Part shown: one piece after another, positions 26,067 through 34,727 of the stretch
Layout of the letters: the number at the start of each line of letters is the position of its first letter
Numbering within the stretch: position 1 is the first letter of the stretch
Source of the DNA: Poriferisulfidus sp963668445
GTDB lineage: Bacteria; Pseudomonadota; Gammaproteobacteria; Poriferisulfidales; Poriferisulfidaceae
DNA: 64,000 nucleotides
Assembly (NCBI GenBank): GCA_963668445.1
Contig: OY764335.1
Location: 930,001 to 994,000, forward strand
Direction of reading: 5' to 3'
Notes under the pieces: generated by a model
Database searches by the model: none
What the model was told of the DNA's origin: nothing
Seen by the model: only the letters and a program-made list of their open reading frames with translations
Position numbers and translations under genes: made by a program

Positions 26067-27079
26067 ACGCCCGCGAATTCAAAATCCTCGCCGCCCTGAC
26101 GGGCACCATGCTGGTGCTGACCATCATGGCCTACAGCGTCTTCCATCGCACGGCCGACCATGAGTACGCCGGGGAGTTATGGCTGGAGGCGCTTGACGTC
26201 AATACGGTGACGCGCATCGAAGTTCACGGTCCGGAAGAAGCCGAGCAGGTGTCTCTGGAGCGGCGCCCGGAAGGTTGGGGCGTCGTGCAGCGCCGGCACT
26301 ACCCGGCGCAAGTCGGCATGATCCGCCGTTTGCTTCTGGACTTATCGGAAGCGAAATTGTTCGAGCGCAAGACCGACAATCCGGAGCAGCACGCGCAACT
26401 GGGCCTAGGGCGCATTGACGAGCCCGGTGCTGTAGGGCAGCAGGTCGCGCTGCATTTTGAAGGCGGTGGCCTGACGGTGCGCATCGGCTCCAGGCCGAGC
26501 GGGCGCAATTCGACTTACGTGCGCACTGCCGGCGACGATCAGGCGTGGCTGGTGGACCGCACATTCACGATTCCTGCGGAGCCGCGCCGTTGGCTGGAGC
26601 CGACGCTGCTGGACATCGGCATGGAGCAGATCGAGCGTATCCGCATTGAACATCCGGATGGCGAGGTCATTGAAGGGCAACGGGCGACGGACGAAGGCGG
26701 AGTGCGGTTTGATGTGCTGCGCGTGCCGGCCGGGCGGAGCCTCAAGAACGAGTTCATCTTGAGCCGCGCCGCCGGTTCTATCGCGAGCCTGTCGCTGGAG
26801 GATGTGATGCCCGTGGATCAGGCGCGCGAATATGTGCAGGATGCGTCGCGCATCACGTATGCCATCCAGCGTGGCTACGCACTGGAAGCGCAATTGTTTG
26901 TGCGGGACATCGAGCGGTATGCGGTGTTCTCGATTCGCGTACAGGAAGATGCCGCCGAAGAGGCTCGCGCGGAAGCGGAGCAGTTGGCAGGGCATGTGCG
27001 GGACTGGGCCTTCCGCATCCCCTCGTTCGCCTACGACAGCATGGTGCTGCGCTGGTCCGATATTCTGAACGAGGAGTAG
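26063..27079 (+). CDS. DUF4340 domain protein
   Basis: Protein of 338 residues with an N-terminal membrane anchor (about 8-26) and a repetitive beta-rich extracytoplasmic domain: W.LEALDVNTVTRIEVHG, L.L.DLSEAKLFERKTD, YVRTAGDDQAWLVDRTF. These match the DUF4340 pattern regularly found behind gldFG-like genes. It starts by ATGA overlap with the GldG-like gene and ends the operon. trxB lies opposite with a 3-base gap. Its biochemical role is unknown. Confidence 0.85.
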   Translation: MNAREFKILAALTGTMLVLTIMAYSVFHRTADHEYAGELWLEALDVNTVTRIEVHGPEEAEQVSLERRPEGWGVVQRRHYPAQVGMIRRLLLDLSEAKLFERKTDNPEQHAQLGLGRIDEPGAVGQQVALHFEGGGLTVRIGSRPSGRNSTYVRTAGDDQAWLVDRTFTIPAEPRRWLEPTLLDIGMEQIERIRIEHPDGEVIEGQRATDEGGVRFDVLRVPAGRSLKNEFILSRAAGSIASLSLEDVMPVDQAREYVQDASRITYAIQRGYALEAQLFVRDIERYAVFSIRVQEDAAEEARAEAEQLAGHVRDWAFRIPSFAYDSMVLRWSDILNEE

Positions 27080-27082
27080 CCG

Positions 27083-28042
27083 CTAGCCGAGCTGCGCCAA
27101 GTGTTTCTCTGCATCTAGGGCGGCCATGCAGCCGGTACCGGCAGAAGTGACCGCCTGACGGTAGATGCTGTCCATGACATCGCCTGCGGCGAACACGCCG
27201 GGGCGGCTGGTCTGGGTCGCATTGCCCTCCGCGCCGCCGACCACTTTCAGGTATCCGCTCGGAAACATGTCGAGCTGGCCTTTGAACAACGCGGTATTCG
27301 GGTCGTGGCCGATGGCGATGAAGATGCCTTGCATCTCGAGCTCCTGCACGGCATCGCTACGGACATGTCGGAGCTTGATGCCTGTGACCGCATTGCCGTC
27401 GCCTAGGACTTCGTCAAGAACATGGTCCCAGATAATGCGGATCGAGCCGTTCTTCTCCGCCTCGAACAGCTGGTTTTGCAGAATCTTGTCGGCCCGCAGC
27501 GCATCGCGGCGGTGCACCAGCGTCACTGAGGAGGCCAGCTTGCCGAGGTAGAGCGCCTCTTCTGCGGCGGTGTTGCCGCCGCCGATGACGGCAACGGGCT
27601 GATTCTTGAAAAAGAAGCCGTCGCATGTTGCGCAGGCGGAAACGCCTTTTCCCTTATAGGCTTCTTCCGAAGGCAGCCCCAGATAGCGCGCGGTTGCGCC
27701 AGTGGCGATGATCAGCGCATGGCAGGTATAGGCGCCGTTGTCGCCGGTTAGATGGAAAGGCTGCTGCGACAGATCCGCCTCGCGGATATGATCGGGCTCG
27801 ATGGCCACGCCGTAGCGTTCGACATGCTGCTGCATCCGGACCATCAGGTCCGGCCCTTGCAAGCCTTCGGCATCGCCGGGCCAGTTGTCCACGTCGGTGG
27901 TCAGCATCAACTGGCCGCCTTGCTCCATGCCGGCAATCAGCAGAAGGTCCAGATTGGCGCGAGCCGCATAGACGGCGGCGGTATAGCCGGCCGGTCCTGA
28001 GCCGAGGATGATGAGTTCGTGGTGGCGAGGAGAGGCATTCAT
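27083..28042 (-). CDS. trxB: TrxB, thioredoxin reductase
   Basis: NADPH-dependent FAD disulfide reductase regenerating thioredoxin. The 319 residues contain GSGPAGYTAAVYAARANL (FAD), the redox motif CATCDG, GGGNTAAEEALYL (NADPH) and the closing GVFAAGDV. The coding strand has TAAAAT ending only 6 bases before the ATG and no Shine-Dalgarno, so the mRNA may be leaderless. It is divergent from ftsK. Confidence 0.96.
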   Translation of the reverse strand: MNASPRHHELIILGSGPAGYTAAVYAARANLDLLLIAGMEQGGQLMLTTDVDNWPGDAEGLQGPDLMVRMQQHVERYGVAIEPDHIREADLSQQPFHLTGDNGAYTCHALIIATGATARYLGLPSEEAYKGKGVSACATCDGFFFKNQPVAVIGGGNTAAEEALYLGKLASSVTLVHRRDALRADKILQNQLFEAEKNGSIRIIWDHVLDEVLGDGNAVTGIKLRHVRSDAVQELEMQGIFIAIGHDPNTALFKGQLDMFPSGYLKVVGGAEGNATQTSRPGVFAAGDVMDSIYRQAVTSAGTGCMAALDAEKHLAQLG

Positions 28043-28048
28043 GGTGCT

Positions 28049-28054
28049 ATTTTA
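28049..28054 (-). promoter_or_regulatory. Putative -10 of trxB, possible leaderless transcript
   Basis: TAAAAT on the minus strand ends 6 bases before the trxB ATG (28042-28040), so a transcript would start at or next to the A of ATG. There is no good -35 at 17 bases and no other in-frame Met before the FAD motif. Confidence 0.35.
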
Positions 28055-28152
28055 CGGGAGCGTTGCCCCGCTGCAGCGCAAATGTGCGGTTTTGCGGCTT
28101 TGCCGCATGCTGCGGTGCCATCGAGAGGCTTACGGACAGGCGGCCCTTGTCC

Positions 28153-28158
28153 TATAAT
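28153..28158 (+). promoter_or_regulatory. Putative -10 of ftsK
   Basis: A perfect TATAAT in the trxB-ftsK gap; the -35 region (TTACGG at 28130, 17-base spacer) is weak. Because this -10 lies before 28186, ftsK starts further upstream are unlikely. Confidence 0.5.
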
Positions 28159-28185
28159 GCCAGCGGAATCGGACGCTTTCCCATC

Positions 28186-30498
28186 TTGAAGAAACCTCTG
28201 CCCAAGCGCGCAAAGCGGAAGCCCGCTCCGCGGCCTTCCATCATGGCGCCGGTGATTCGCGAAGGCGCCTTGCTCGTGTGCGCCGCGCTCTCGGTCTATC
28301 TGCTGGTGGCGCTGGCATCGTACCATCCCGACGACCCGAATTGGGTCGATACGGGGCAGGGCGGGATTCGCAACGCCGCCGGCCAGGTCGGTGCCGTTCT
28401 CGCCGGCGTCTTGCTGGCTCTCGCCGGCCACATCGCCTACCTCATCCCGGTCATGCTCGGCTATGCCGGCTGGCTGGTCTACCGCCAGCGGCGCATGACC
28501 CCCGAGGATCTAGGGCGCCGCCGCTGGAGCATCTCCGCCATTCGCTGGCTCGGGTTCGGCATGACCCTGGGCGCAGCTTGCGCACTCTCCAGCATCTATG
28601 TGCTGACGGGAGCACTGCCGGTCGGAGGGGGCGGCCTCATCGGGCAAGAGGTCGCAAGCACTTTCATTGCGGCGTTCAATGCGGTCGGGGCCACGGTGCT
28701 CCTGCTTGCTTTGCTACTGACCGGAGTGACGCTGTGGACCGGCTTTTCCTGGCTGCAAGCGGTGGATGCCGTGGGGAAGCTTTTCTGGATCTTGGGCGGT
28801 TTCAGCATTGCCGCAGTACGGCGAGTACGGGAATATTGGGAAGACCGGCACAATCGCCAGCAGCGTGCGGAACAGCGCATTCGGATCCGGCAGCGCCGGA
28901 AAGAGCGCAAGGAGAAGACCCGGATCGAGCCCAAGATCAGAATTGAGCCGGACATCAAGCGGGTTGCTCGGGAAAAACAGATTTCCCTGCCCATAGTTCC
29001 AAGTTCGGCCGAGTTGCCGCCGCTGGATTTGCTGGACAAGCCGCTGGAAAGCGGCGCAGGATATTCCGAAGAGACGCTGAGCAACATGTCGCAGCAGATT
29101 GAGATGAAAATGGAAGAGTTCAAGATCGAAGTTTCGGTTGTCGCCGTGACGCCAGGCCCGATCGTGACACGCTTCGATCTGGAACCGGCCCCCGGAGTGC
29201 GCGGCAGCAAGATCAGCAGCTACGCAAAGGATCTGGCACGGGCCCTGTCGGTGGTCAGCATTCGGGTGGAAGAGGTCGTGGAGGGCAAATCGGTCATTGG
29301 CTTGGAGGTGCCGAACGATGATCGAGAAATGGTGCTGGCGAGCGAAATTCTTCATTCCGCCGCGTTCAACAATTCCTCCTCCTTGCTGACGCTGGCACTG
29401 GGCAAGAGCATCAGCGGCCAACCAATCGTCTGCGACTTGGCGAAAATGCCGCATCTGCTGGTGGCAGGCACGACCGGCTCGGGCAAATCGGTCGCCATCA
29501 ACACCATGATCATGAGTCTGCTCTATAAGGCATTGCCGAAGGATCTGCGGCTGATTCTGATCGACCCAAAAATGCTGGAACTCGGCATCTACGGAGGCAT
29601 TCCGCACCTGCTGACGCCGGTGGTGACGGACATGAAGCAGGCGGCGAATGCGCTGCTGTGGTGTGTGGGGGAGATGGAGCGCCGCTATGCGGTGATGGCG
29701 AAACTTGGCGTCCGCAATCTGGACGGCTACAACAGCAAGATCGGGAAGGCGGAGCAGGAAGGCGAGCCGCTGCGCGATCCGACATTTGCAAGCGCGGGCG
29801 AGGAAGAGGAAGCGCCGCTGCTGGAACGCATGCCCTACATCGTCGTCGTCATTGACGAGTTTGCGGACATGATGATGGTCGTCGGCAAGAAGGTCGAAGA
29901 ATACATCATCCGTTTGGCGCAAAAGGCGAGGGCGGCCGGCATCCATCTCGTGCTGGCCACCCAGCGTCCTACCCGGGAAGTCGTCACGGGCCTGATCAAA
30001 TCCAACATTCCGGCGCGCATTTCCTTCCGCGTCGCCTCCAATGTCGATTCGCGCACGATCCTCGACCAGATCGGCGCCGAGCAGCTGCTCGGGCACGGCG
30101 ACATGCTGTTCATGGATGCCGGCAGCTCCTTGCCGAAGCGGGTGCACGGCGCATTCATTTCCATCGATGAAGTCAATCTGGTCACCAAGCATCTGCGCGA
30201 GCATGGCGGAGAGCCCAACTATCTGGACGACGTGGTTCAGGAAGGTACCAGCACCCTGCTGCCTGGGCAATCCGACGAGAGTGGCGGCGATGGCGAAGCC
30301 GACCCGCTGTACCAGCAGGCGGTCGAAGTGGTCGTGCGGGACCGCAAGGCTTCCGTCTCCTACCTGCAGCGCCGGCTCAAAATCGGCTACAACCGGGCGG
30401 CCCGCATGATCGAGGAAATGGAAGAGGCGCAGATCGTCGGGGCCGTACAATCCTCCGGCGTGCGCGAAGTGTTGGCACCTGCGCCGGACGACTCGTAA
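28186..30498 (+). CDS. ftsK: FtsK, DNA translocase at the division septum
   Basis: Membrane-anchored hexameric motor that moves chromosome dimers to XerCD-dif. Four N-terminal spans (starting REGALLVCAALSVYLLVALA) lead to a short basic linker, then the motor with VAGTTGSGKSVAINTM (Walker A), IVVVIDEFADMMM (Walker B), RAAGIHLVLATQRP, and the C-terminal gamma winged helix (VSYLQRRLKIGYNRAARM.E.ME). The start chosen is TTG at 28186, giving a basic N-terminus of 770 residues in total; ATG at 28243 is the alternative. The linker is much shorter than in E. coli. lolA overlaps the stop by one base. Confidence 0.93.
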   Translation: MKKPLPKRAKRKPAPRPSIMAPVIREGALLVCAALSVYLLVALASYHPDDPNWVDTGQGGIRNAAGQVGAVLAGVLLALAGHIAYLIPVMLGYAGWLVYRQRRMTPEDLGRRRWSISAIRWLGFGMTLGAACALSSIYVLTGALPVGGGGLIGQEVASTFIAAFNAVGATVLLLALLLTGVTLWTGFSWLQAVDAVGKLFWILGGFSIAAVRRVREYWEDRHNRQQRAEQRIRIRQRRKERKEKTRIEPKIRIEPDIKRVAREKQISLPIVPSSAELPPLDLLDKPLESGAGYSEETLSNMSQQIEMKMEEFKIEVSVVAVTPGPIVTRFDLEPAPGVRGSKISSYAKDLARALSVVSIRVEEVVEGKSVIGLEVPNDDREMVLASEILHSAAFNNSSSLLTLALGKSISGQPIVCDLAKMPHLLVAGTTGSGKSVAINTMIMSLLYKALPKDLRLILIDPKMLELGIYGGIPHLLTPVVTDMKQAANALLWCVGEMERRYAVMAKLGVRNLDGYNSKIGKAEQEGEPLRDPTFASAGEEEEAPLLERMPYIVVVIDEFADMMMVVGKKVEEYIIRLAQKARAAGIHLVLATQRPTREVVTGLIKSNIPARISFRVASNVDSRTILDQIGAEQLLGHGDMLFMDAGSSLPKRVHGAFISIDEVNLVTKHLREHGGEPNYLDDVVQEGTSTLLPGQSDESGGDGEADPLYQQAVEVVVRDRKASVSYLQRRLKIGYNRAARMIEEMEEAQIVGAVQSSGVREVLAPAPDDS

Positions 30499-31139
30499 TG
30501 CTGCGGACTGGCGGCTGGCGGTTGGCTGGCTTGGCCGCGATGCTCGGCACGGCAGGCATGCCGTGCGCGGCGACGGAATCCGGAGAGCCGCTGCGGCAAT
30601 TCCTTGAGGAAACGCGCGCCATCGCCGCATCCTTCGAGCAATCGGTCACCAGTGCCGAAGGCGAACTGCTGACGACCGGCCACGGCCGCATGAGCCTGCA
30701 ACGCCCGGATCGGCTGCGCTGGAACCACGAAAGCCCGGAGCCGCTGGAACTGGTCGCAGACGGCCTGAACTTCTGGTCTTACGACCCGTTTTTAGCGCAG
30801 GCCACCGTGATGCCTCTCGCCGAAGCCACGCGCCAGACCCCATTGGCCGTGCTGATCGGGCAGCAAACATGGGAGGAATCGTTCCGCGTCGTGGAGACGG
30901 CGCATCGTGACGGGGTCGATTGGATGGCATTGCGTCCGCGCACCGGCGAAGAGCAGGCAGGCGATATCCAGATAGGCCTGAAGGCCGGAGTGCTCCGCGA
31001 GTTGCGCTTTGCCAATCAGTTCGGGCAGATCGTCCACATACGATTGGCGCAGATAGAGATCAACCCGCCGTTGGACGACGACCACTTCGATTTCCACCCG
31101 CCGCCCGGCACCGACATCCTAGGCACGCCGGCGCGATGA
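30498..31139 (+). CDS. lolA: LolA, outer-membrane lipoprotein carrier
   Basis: Periplasmic chaperone carrying lipoproteins from LolCDE to LolB. The 213 residues begin with a signal peptide (about 1-25, ...GMPCAA). A mature domain with F...QSVTSAEGELLTTGHGRMSLQRPDRLRW is followed by DGLNFWSYDP and the C-terminal DDDHFDFHPPPGTDIL. The ATG at 30498 shares its A with the ftsK TAA, and the stop overlaps rarA by ATGA. Confidence 0.93.
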   Translation: MLRTGGWRLAGLAAMLGTAGMPCAATESGEPLRQFLEETRAIAASFEQSVTSAEGELLTTGHGRMSLQRPDRLRWNHESPEPLELVADGLNFWSYDPFLAQATVMPLAEATRQTPLAVLIGQQTWEESFRVVETAHRDGVDWMALRPRTGEEQAGDIQIGLKAGVLRELRFANQFGQIVHIRLAQIEINPPLDDDHFDFHPPPGTDILGTPAR

Positions 31140-32461
31140 CCGAACTGTTCGAATCGGGCAACGAGTTCCGCCCTTTGGCCGACCGGATGCGTCCGCGCAG
31201 CTTGGAGGAGTATGCCGGACAGCAGCATTTGCTCGCCCCGGATCTTCCGCTCCAACAGGCCATCCTTGCCGGCAAGCTGCATTCGATGGTGTTCTGGGGG
31301 CCGCCTGGCACTGGCAAGACGACTTTGGCGCAACTGATCAGCCATTACGCGCAAGCCCGGTTCGTTAGCCTGTCGGCGGTTCTAGCCGGCGTCAAGGAAA
31401 TTCGCGAGGCGATTGCCGGCGCTCGCGAAGCGCAAACGCTGCATCAGCAGGCGACCGTCCTGTTCATCGACGAAATCCATCGCCTCAACAAGGCCCAGCA
31501 GGATGTGTTCCTGCCGCATATCGAGGACGGTACGATCTTCCTGCTCGGCGCGACCACCGAAAATCCTTCGTTCGAATTGAACAACGCCTTGCTGTCCCGT
31601 GTCCGCGTCTACGTCCTGAAGATTTTGGAGAGCGCCGATCTCGAACAGGTGCTGGATCGGGCGCTGGCCGATGAGGAACGGGGGGCGGGGGCGCTGTCCC
31701 CGGTATTGGACGGCGATGCTCGAGAGTTGCTGATTCGGGCGGCGGACGGCGATGCCCGCATCCTCCTGAACCTTCTGGAGATCGGATTGGATCTCGCCGA
31801 AGAGCGGGAGGAGGGCAAAGTCGTCGATGCGGATGTCGTGCGGCAGGTGGCCAGCCAAGGTGTGCGGCGCTTCGACAAGGGCGGCGAATACTTCTACGAC
31901 CAGATTTCGGCACTGCACAAATCCGTGCGCGGCTCCGATCCGGATGCCGCCTTGTACTGGCTGTGCCGAATGCTGGACGGCGGCTGCGACCCGCACTACA
32001 TCGCACGGCGCGTGGTGCGCATGGCCAGCGAGGATATCGGCAACGCCGCGCCGCAGGCCCTGAACCTCTGTCTGTCCGCTTGGCAGGCGTACGAGCGCCT
32101 AGGCTCCCCGGAAGGCGAATTGGCCATCGCTTCGGCGGTGATCTATCTGGCCTGCGCCCCGAAAAGCAATGCGGCGTACATGGCCTACAAGGCCGCCATG
32201 GTGCGGGCGAAGGAATCCGGCACGCTGGAAGTGCCGATGCATCTGCGGAATGCGCCAACCCGGCTGATGAAGGAACTAGGCTACGGCAAGGACTACCGGT
32301 ATGCGCACGACCACGAAGGCGGCTATGTGCCGGACGAAGTGTATCTGCCGGAGGAATTGCAGGGGGCCGCGTTCTACCATCCGGTCGACCGGGGCCAGGA
32401 GAAGGCCGTGGCCGTGTGGCTGCAGAAGGTGCGCGACAAGGTGCGCGAAGAAGCCAATTAG
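31136..32461 (+). CDS. rarA: RarA, replication-associated recombination AAA+ protein
   Basis: AAA+ ATPase related to clamp loaders that acts at stalled forks. The start at 31136 gives 441 residues. LADRMRPRSLEEYAGQQHLL, Walker A GPPGTGKTT, Walker B VLFIDEIHRLNKAQQD and sensor 1 GATTENPSFELN are present. The C-terminal tetramerisation domain has GSDPDAALYWLCRMLDGG and DDYVPDEVYLPEEL-like sequence. The order ftsK-lolA-rarA is conserved in gammaproteobacteria; the usual downstream neighbours are absent and an accessory patch begins. Confidence 0.95.
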   Translation: MTELFESGNEFRPLADRMRPRSLEEYAGQQHLLAPDLPLQQAILAGKLHSMVFWGPPGTGKTTLAQLISHYAQARFVSLSAVLAGVKEIREAIAGAREAQTLHQQATVLFIDEIHRLNKAQQDVFLPHIEDGTIFLLGATTENPSFELNNALLSRVRVYVLKILESADLEQVLDRALADEERGAGALSPVLDGDARELLIRAADGDARILLNLLEIGLDLAEEREEGKVVDADVVRQVASQGVRRFDKGGEYFYDQISALHKSVRGSDPDAALYWLCRMLDGGCDPHYIARRVVRMASEDIGNAAPQALNLCLSAWQAYERLGSPEGELAIASAVIYLACAPKSNAAYMAYKAAMVRAKESGTLEVPMHLRNAPTRLMKELGYGKDYRYAHDHEGGYVPDEVYLPEELQGAAFYHPVDRGQEKAVAVWLQKVRDKVREEAN

Positions 32462-32727
32462 GCCGAGCATGCCCCTTTCCAAGACGCGGCGGAGCAGATG
32501 CCGCATACCCTAAAAAATAATTTAGGAAAGCGTAATAATATATTGTTTAAAAAATATTTTTCAGCTCCAAATACGTGCGTTTCGGCGACGGCATAGCCCA
32601 AGCCTTGCCAAACTCGGCACTGTTTTACCGGCTTAATTCAGAGGAGGCTGCACTCACGATAGCTTTAGTGGGTCTTCCGGGTTTTGTGGAACGCGAATTT
32701 CAGGACGCGAGCCCCGAACCACCTCCC
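32462..32727. other. AT-rich non-coding island after rarA
   Basis: The gap begins with about 60 bases very rich in A and T (32508-32572), including a weak CTAAA...TTTAG dyad and an AAAAATATTTTT palindrome, in contrast to the GC-rich genome. No open frame or RNA gene is recognised. It borders the decayed transposon and ATP-binding genes and may mark an insertion boundary. Confidence 0.5.
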
Positions 32728-32927
32728 CCCGCCACTGGCAGTTCGCGCAGCTAGGCGTGGTCCTTGCTGCGGCGCAGGGCGGTGAACTTCCCGCTCAGGT
32801 CGAAGAAGGAGAAGGACGGCTTCGGGCCGCGGTTTTCGCGCCACGCCTGCATGGCATCCTCGTTCTCGCCGATGGCCTGATTCCAGAGGTAGCGATTGGC
32901 ACCGGCGATGCGGGCTCCGTTCGTGCA
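32728..32927 (-). pseudogene. TnpB/IS605 OrfB transposase fragment
   Basis: The minus strand reads C-P-C-T-N-G-A-R-I-A-G-A-N-R-Y-L-W-N-Q-A-I, then a segment with PSFSFF, then FTALRRSKDHA-stop-LRELP. This is the N-terminal helix-turn-helix part of IS200/IS605-family OrfB (TnpB), where FTALRR.K...WLRE.P is conserved. A TAG at 32753-32751 replaces the expected Trp codon. The central and RuvC parts are missing; only about 60 codons remain, without a start codon. It lies directly behind the broken ATP-binding gene. Confidence 0.6.
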
Positions 32928-32942
32928 TGGGCACTTTCCACA

Positions 32943-34371
32943 TTACGGAGTCCTGAAGACCCGCTTTAGCGCATCCTTCAACGTCTGGCCTTTGGCGGTT
33001 AGCCGGTATTTTTGTTGGCGATAATTCGGCTGGTCCGGAATAGTCATTTCGATAAGGCCTTTTCCAAGGCTGGCCAAATATAGCGCAGGAGCACGTTCGC
33101 CCGGTCCTTAAGTCCTAGAATCTGCATGATTTCGGATCGGGTATGCTCGTTATCAAGGGTCAAGACGAGTTTTTCGACCTTCGAGTTTCTTGTAGGGTTT
33201 TCTTCGAAGTTTGGCTGGATTCCGGGCTATGAGCCTCGGCTTTCCTCGCAAAAGTCATGGTTACCCAGGACTCGGAAACATCGATCAGCGGCTCAGCTGC
33301 CCCATAGTCGCGGCATAGTTGGAGCATGCGCCGTATGCCGCTGCCAATCTGTTCGACGAGGCCCATGCGGTGGAACATACCGAACAGGAGCGGATTTCGG
33401 GGAACGCTTTTCATGCCGAGATTTTCTTCGTGCATTCCGGCCGGCAAACCTCCCGGGGTCACGATTTCAAGGAGGTCGCGGAAGATGTAGACCTGCACAT
33501 TCGCCGTGGAGCGGTAATCCCGGTGCGCGATGGCGTTGACCAGAGCTTCGCGCAGCGCATCTTCGGGCAATTCCAAGCGTTCATGACGGCCCAGAGCGTG
33601 CAGAATCAATTCCGTGTTCAATTTGGACTGGATGCACGCGATGCAGTCTTCGTAAATGGAGAAGAGGTCGCGGGTGAAGTCCTTGCAGTCCAGAATCCGC
33701 GTTTTGGTCGTTCCCTGGAACAAGGCGCAAGTCACTCCGGCGCGCAAAGTGTGGCGCGTGATGTCGCCCGCGAGAAGCCATGCGCCGGCATGGGTCATGC
33801 CTCCGTTCTTCAGCAAATGCAGATTTGCCAAAGCCTCGCGGGGAGCCATGACTTCCGGAATTTTCGCGCGCTGTGCAAACCGCTTCCAGCTGGCATCCGT
33901 GAGGTCCTCTTCGACACGGAAACTTGCGCAGTGCGTCTCGTCGAAGCGGAGCAGTCCTTCCTTGAAGAAGAATTCTCGAATTTCGTCCCGCGTCAGCTGC
34001 TGGGAGTTTGCGCCCTTGCGCAGAAAGAACTTCCCGGCGTAGGAATAGGGCTTTCCATGCTGTTCGGGAACTTGGACGCAGAGCACGCCTGCTGCCGACA
34101 CGATGTCAATGGCGATGGGCGGGTCTGCCGACCGTGCGATAGTCTGCGCTTTGGATTTCAGTTCGTTATGCTTGCCGACGCCGACAATCTCCCCGTCATC
34201 CGCCACGCCGATCAGAACCGTGCCTCCGGTCGCATTCGCGAAAGCGCACAATTCACGGGCCAAATCGGCTGTGAAGGCGCGCTTGAACTCGATGGTGAAG
34301 CCTTCGCCAAGCGCGACGAGATCGGAAAGTTCCTGCCGTTTCGCAGTCGTTGTCGTGCCGTTTCGTGGCAA
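32943..34371 (-). pseudogene. AlbA_2/RecG-like ATP-binding protein broken by two frameshifts
   Basis: About 404 codons are open on the minus strand down to a stop at 33160. They encode an AlbA_2 (Schlafen-like) domain (GEGFTIEFKRAF, ELCAFANATGGTVLIGVADDGEIVG) and a HATPase_c_4 region (ALVNAIAHRDYRS, LEIVTPGGLPAGM, MGLVEQIGSGIRRM). Homology resumes in another frame at a T5 run (33170-33174) with VEKLVLTLDNEHTRSEIMQILGL, and in a third frame at a T4 run (33060-33063) with GLIEMTIPDQPNYRQQKYRL, ending at 32943. The start is uncertain (TTG at 34371; TATAAT at 34404-34399). Family members are often mobile or defence-linked accessory proteins. Confidence 0.75.
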
Positions 34372-34485
34372 GTGGATTGGCGTAAAGGAGGTACCCGAAT
34401 TATAGCCCACAGCGGCATACGCACGCGGAGCCATCACGGGCGGAATGCGCCGGGCTGCAACCGATGAAGGAGAAGCCCGTGCGCA

Positions 34486-34514
34486 TTGACAGGCTCCTGC
34501 CTGCATTGCACAAT
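34486..34514 (+). promoter_or_regulatory. Promoter of tRNA-Ala
   Basis: Perfect -35 TTGACA (34486-34491), 17-base spacer, -10 CACAAT (34509-34514), then a GC-rich discriminator (GCGGGCCGCG) as expected for a stringently controlled stable-RNA promoter. The tRNA begins 14 bases after the -10. Confidence 0.8.
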
Positions 34515-34527
34515 ATGCGGGCCGCGT

Positions 34528-34603
<76 letters not shown>

Positions 34604-34671
34604 CGCGCATCCTGCTTGCCCTGCGGAAACTGCCAACGGCTCGATGCCGGGCGGGAACGGGGGGCGCATTT

Positions 34672-34680
34672 TGGCATAAT
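34672..34680 (+). promoter_or_regulatory. Putative extended -10 promoter of sdhCDAB
   Basis: TGGCATAAT (TG-n-CATAAT) 47 bases before the sdhC ATG, matching the element before yajC. The -35 region is not convincing. Confidence 0.5.
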
Positions 34681-34727
34681 GGCATGGAATCCCGGCCCGA
34701 AATCCCGCTACTTCCTGCCTGACCGCC

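Noticed and set aside
28063..28185. Upstream extension of the ftsK frame
   Set aside because: It would place the start before the TATAAT at 28153 and overlap the trxB promoter region, with no sequence similarity to FtsK N-termini.
28714..30630. 638-codon open frame antisense to ftsK
   Set aside because: Its translation shows no domain and is the codon-complement shadow of the clearly conserved FtsK motor; long antisense frames are expected at this GC content.
34384..34392. Perfect AAAGGAGGT Shine-Dalgarno sequence on the plus strand
   Set aside because: No start codon follows within a usable distance and no plausible frame begins there; probably chance, or simply the complement of the minus-strand leader.
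33319..34467. 382-codon plus-strand frame opposite the broken ATP-binding gene
   Set aside because: The minus strand carries AlbA_2 and HATPase motifs; the plus frame has none and is a shadow.
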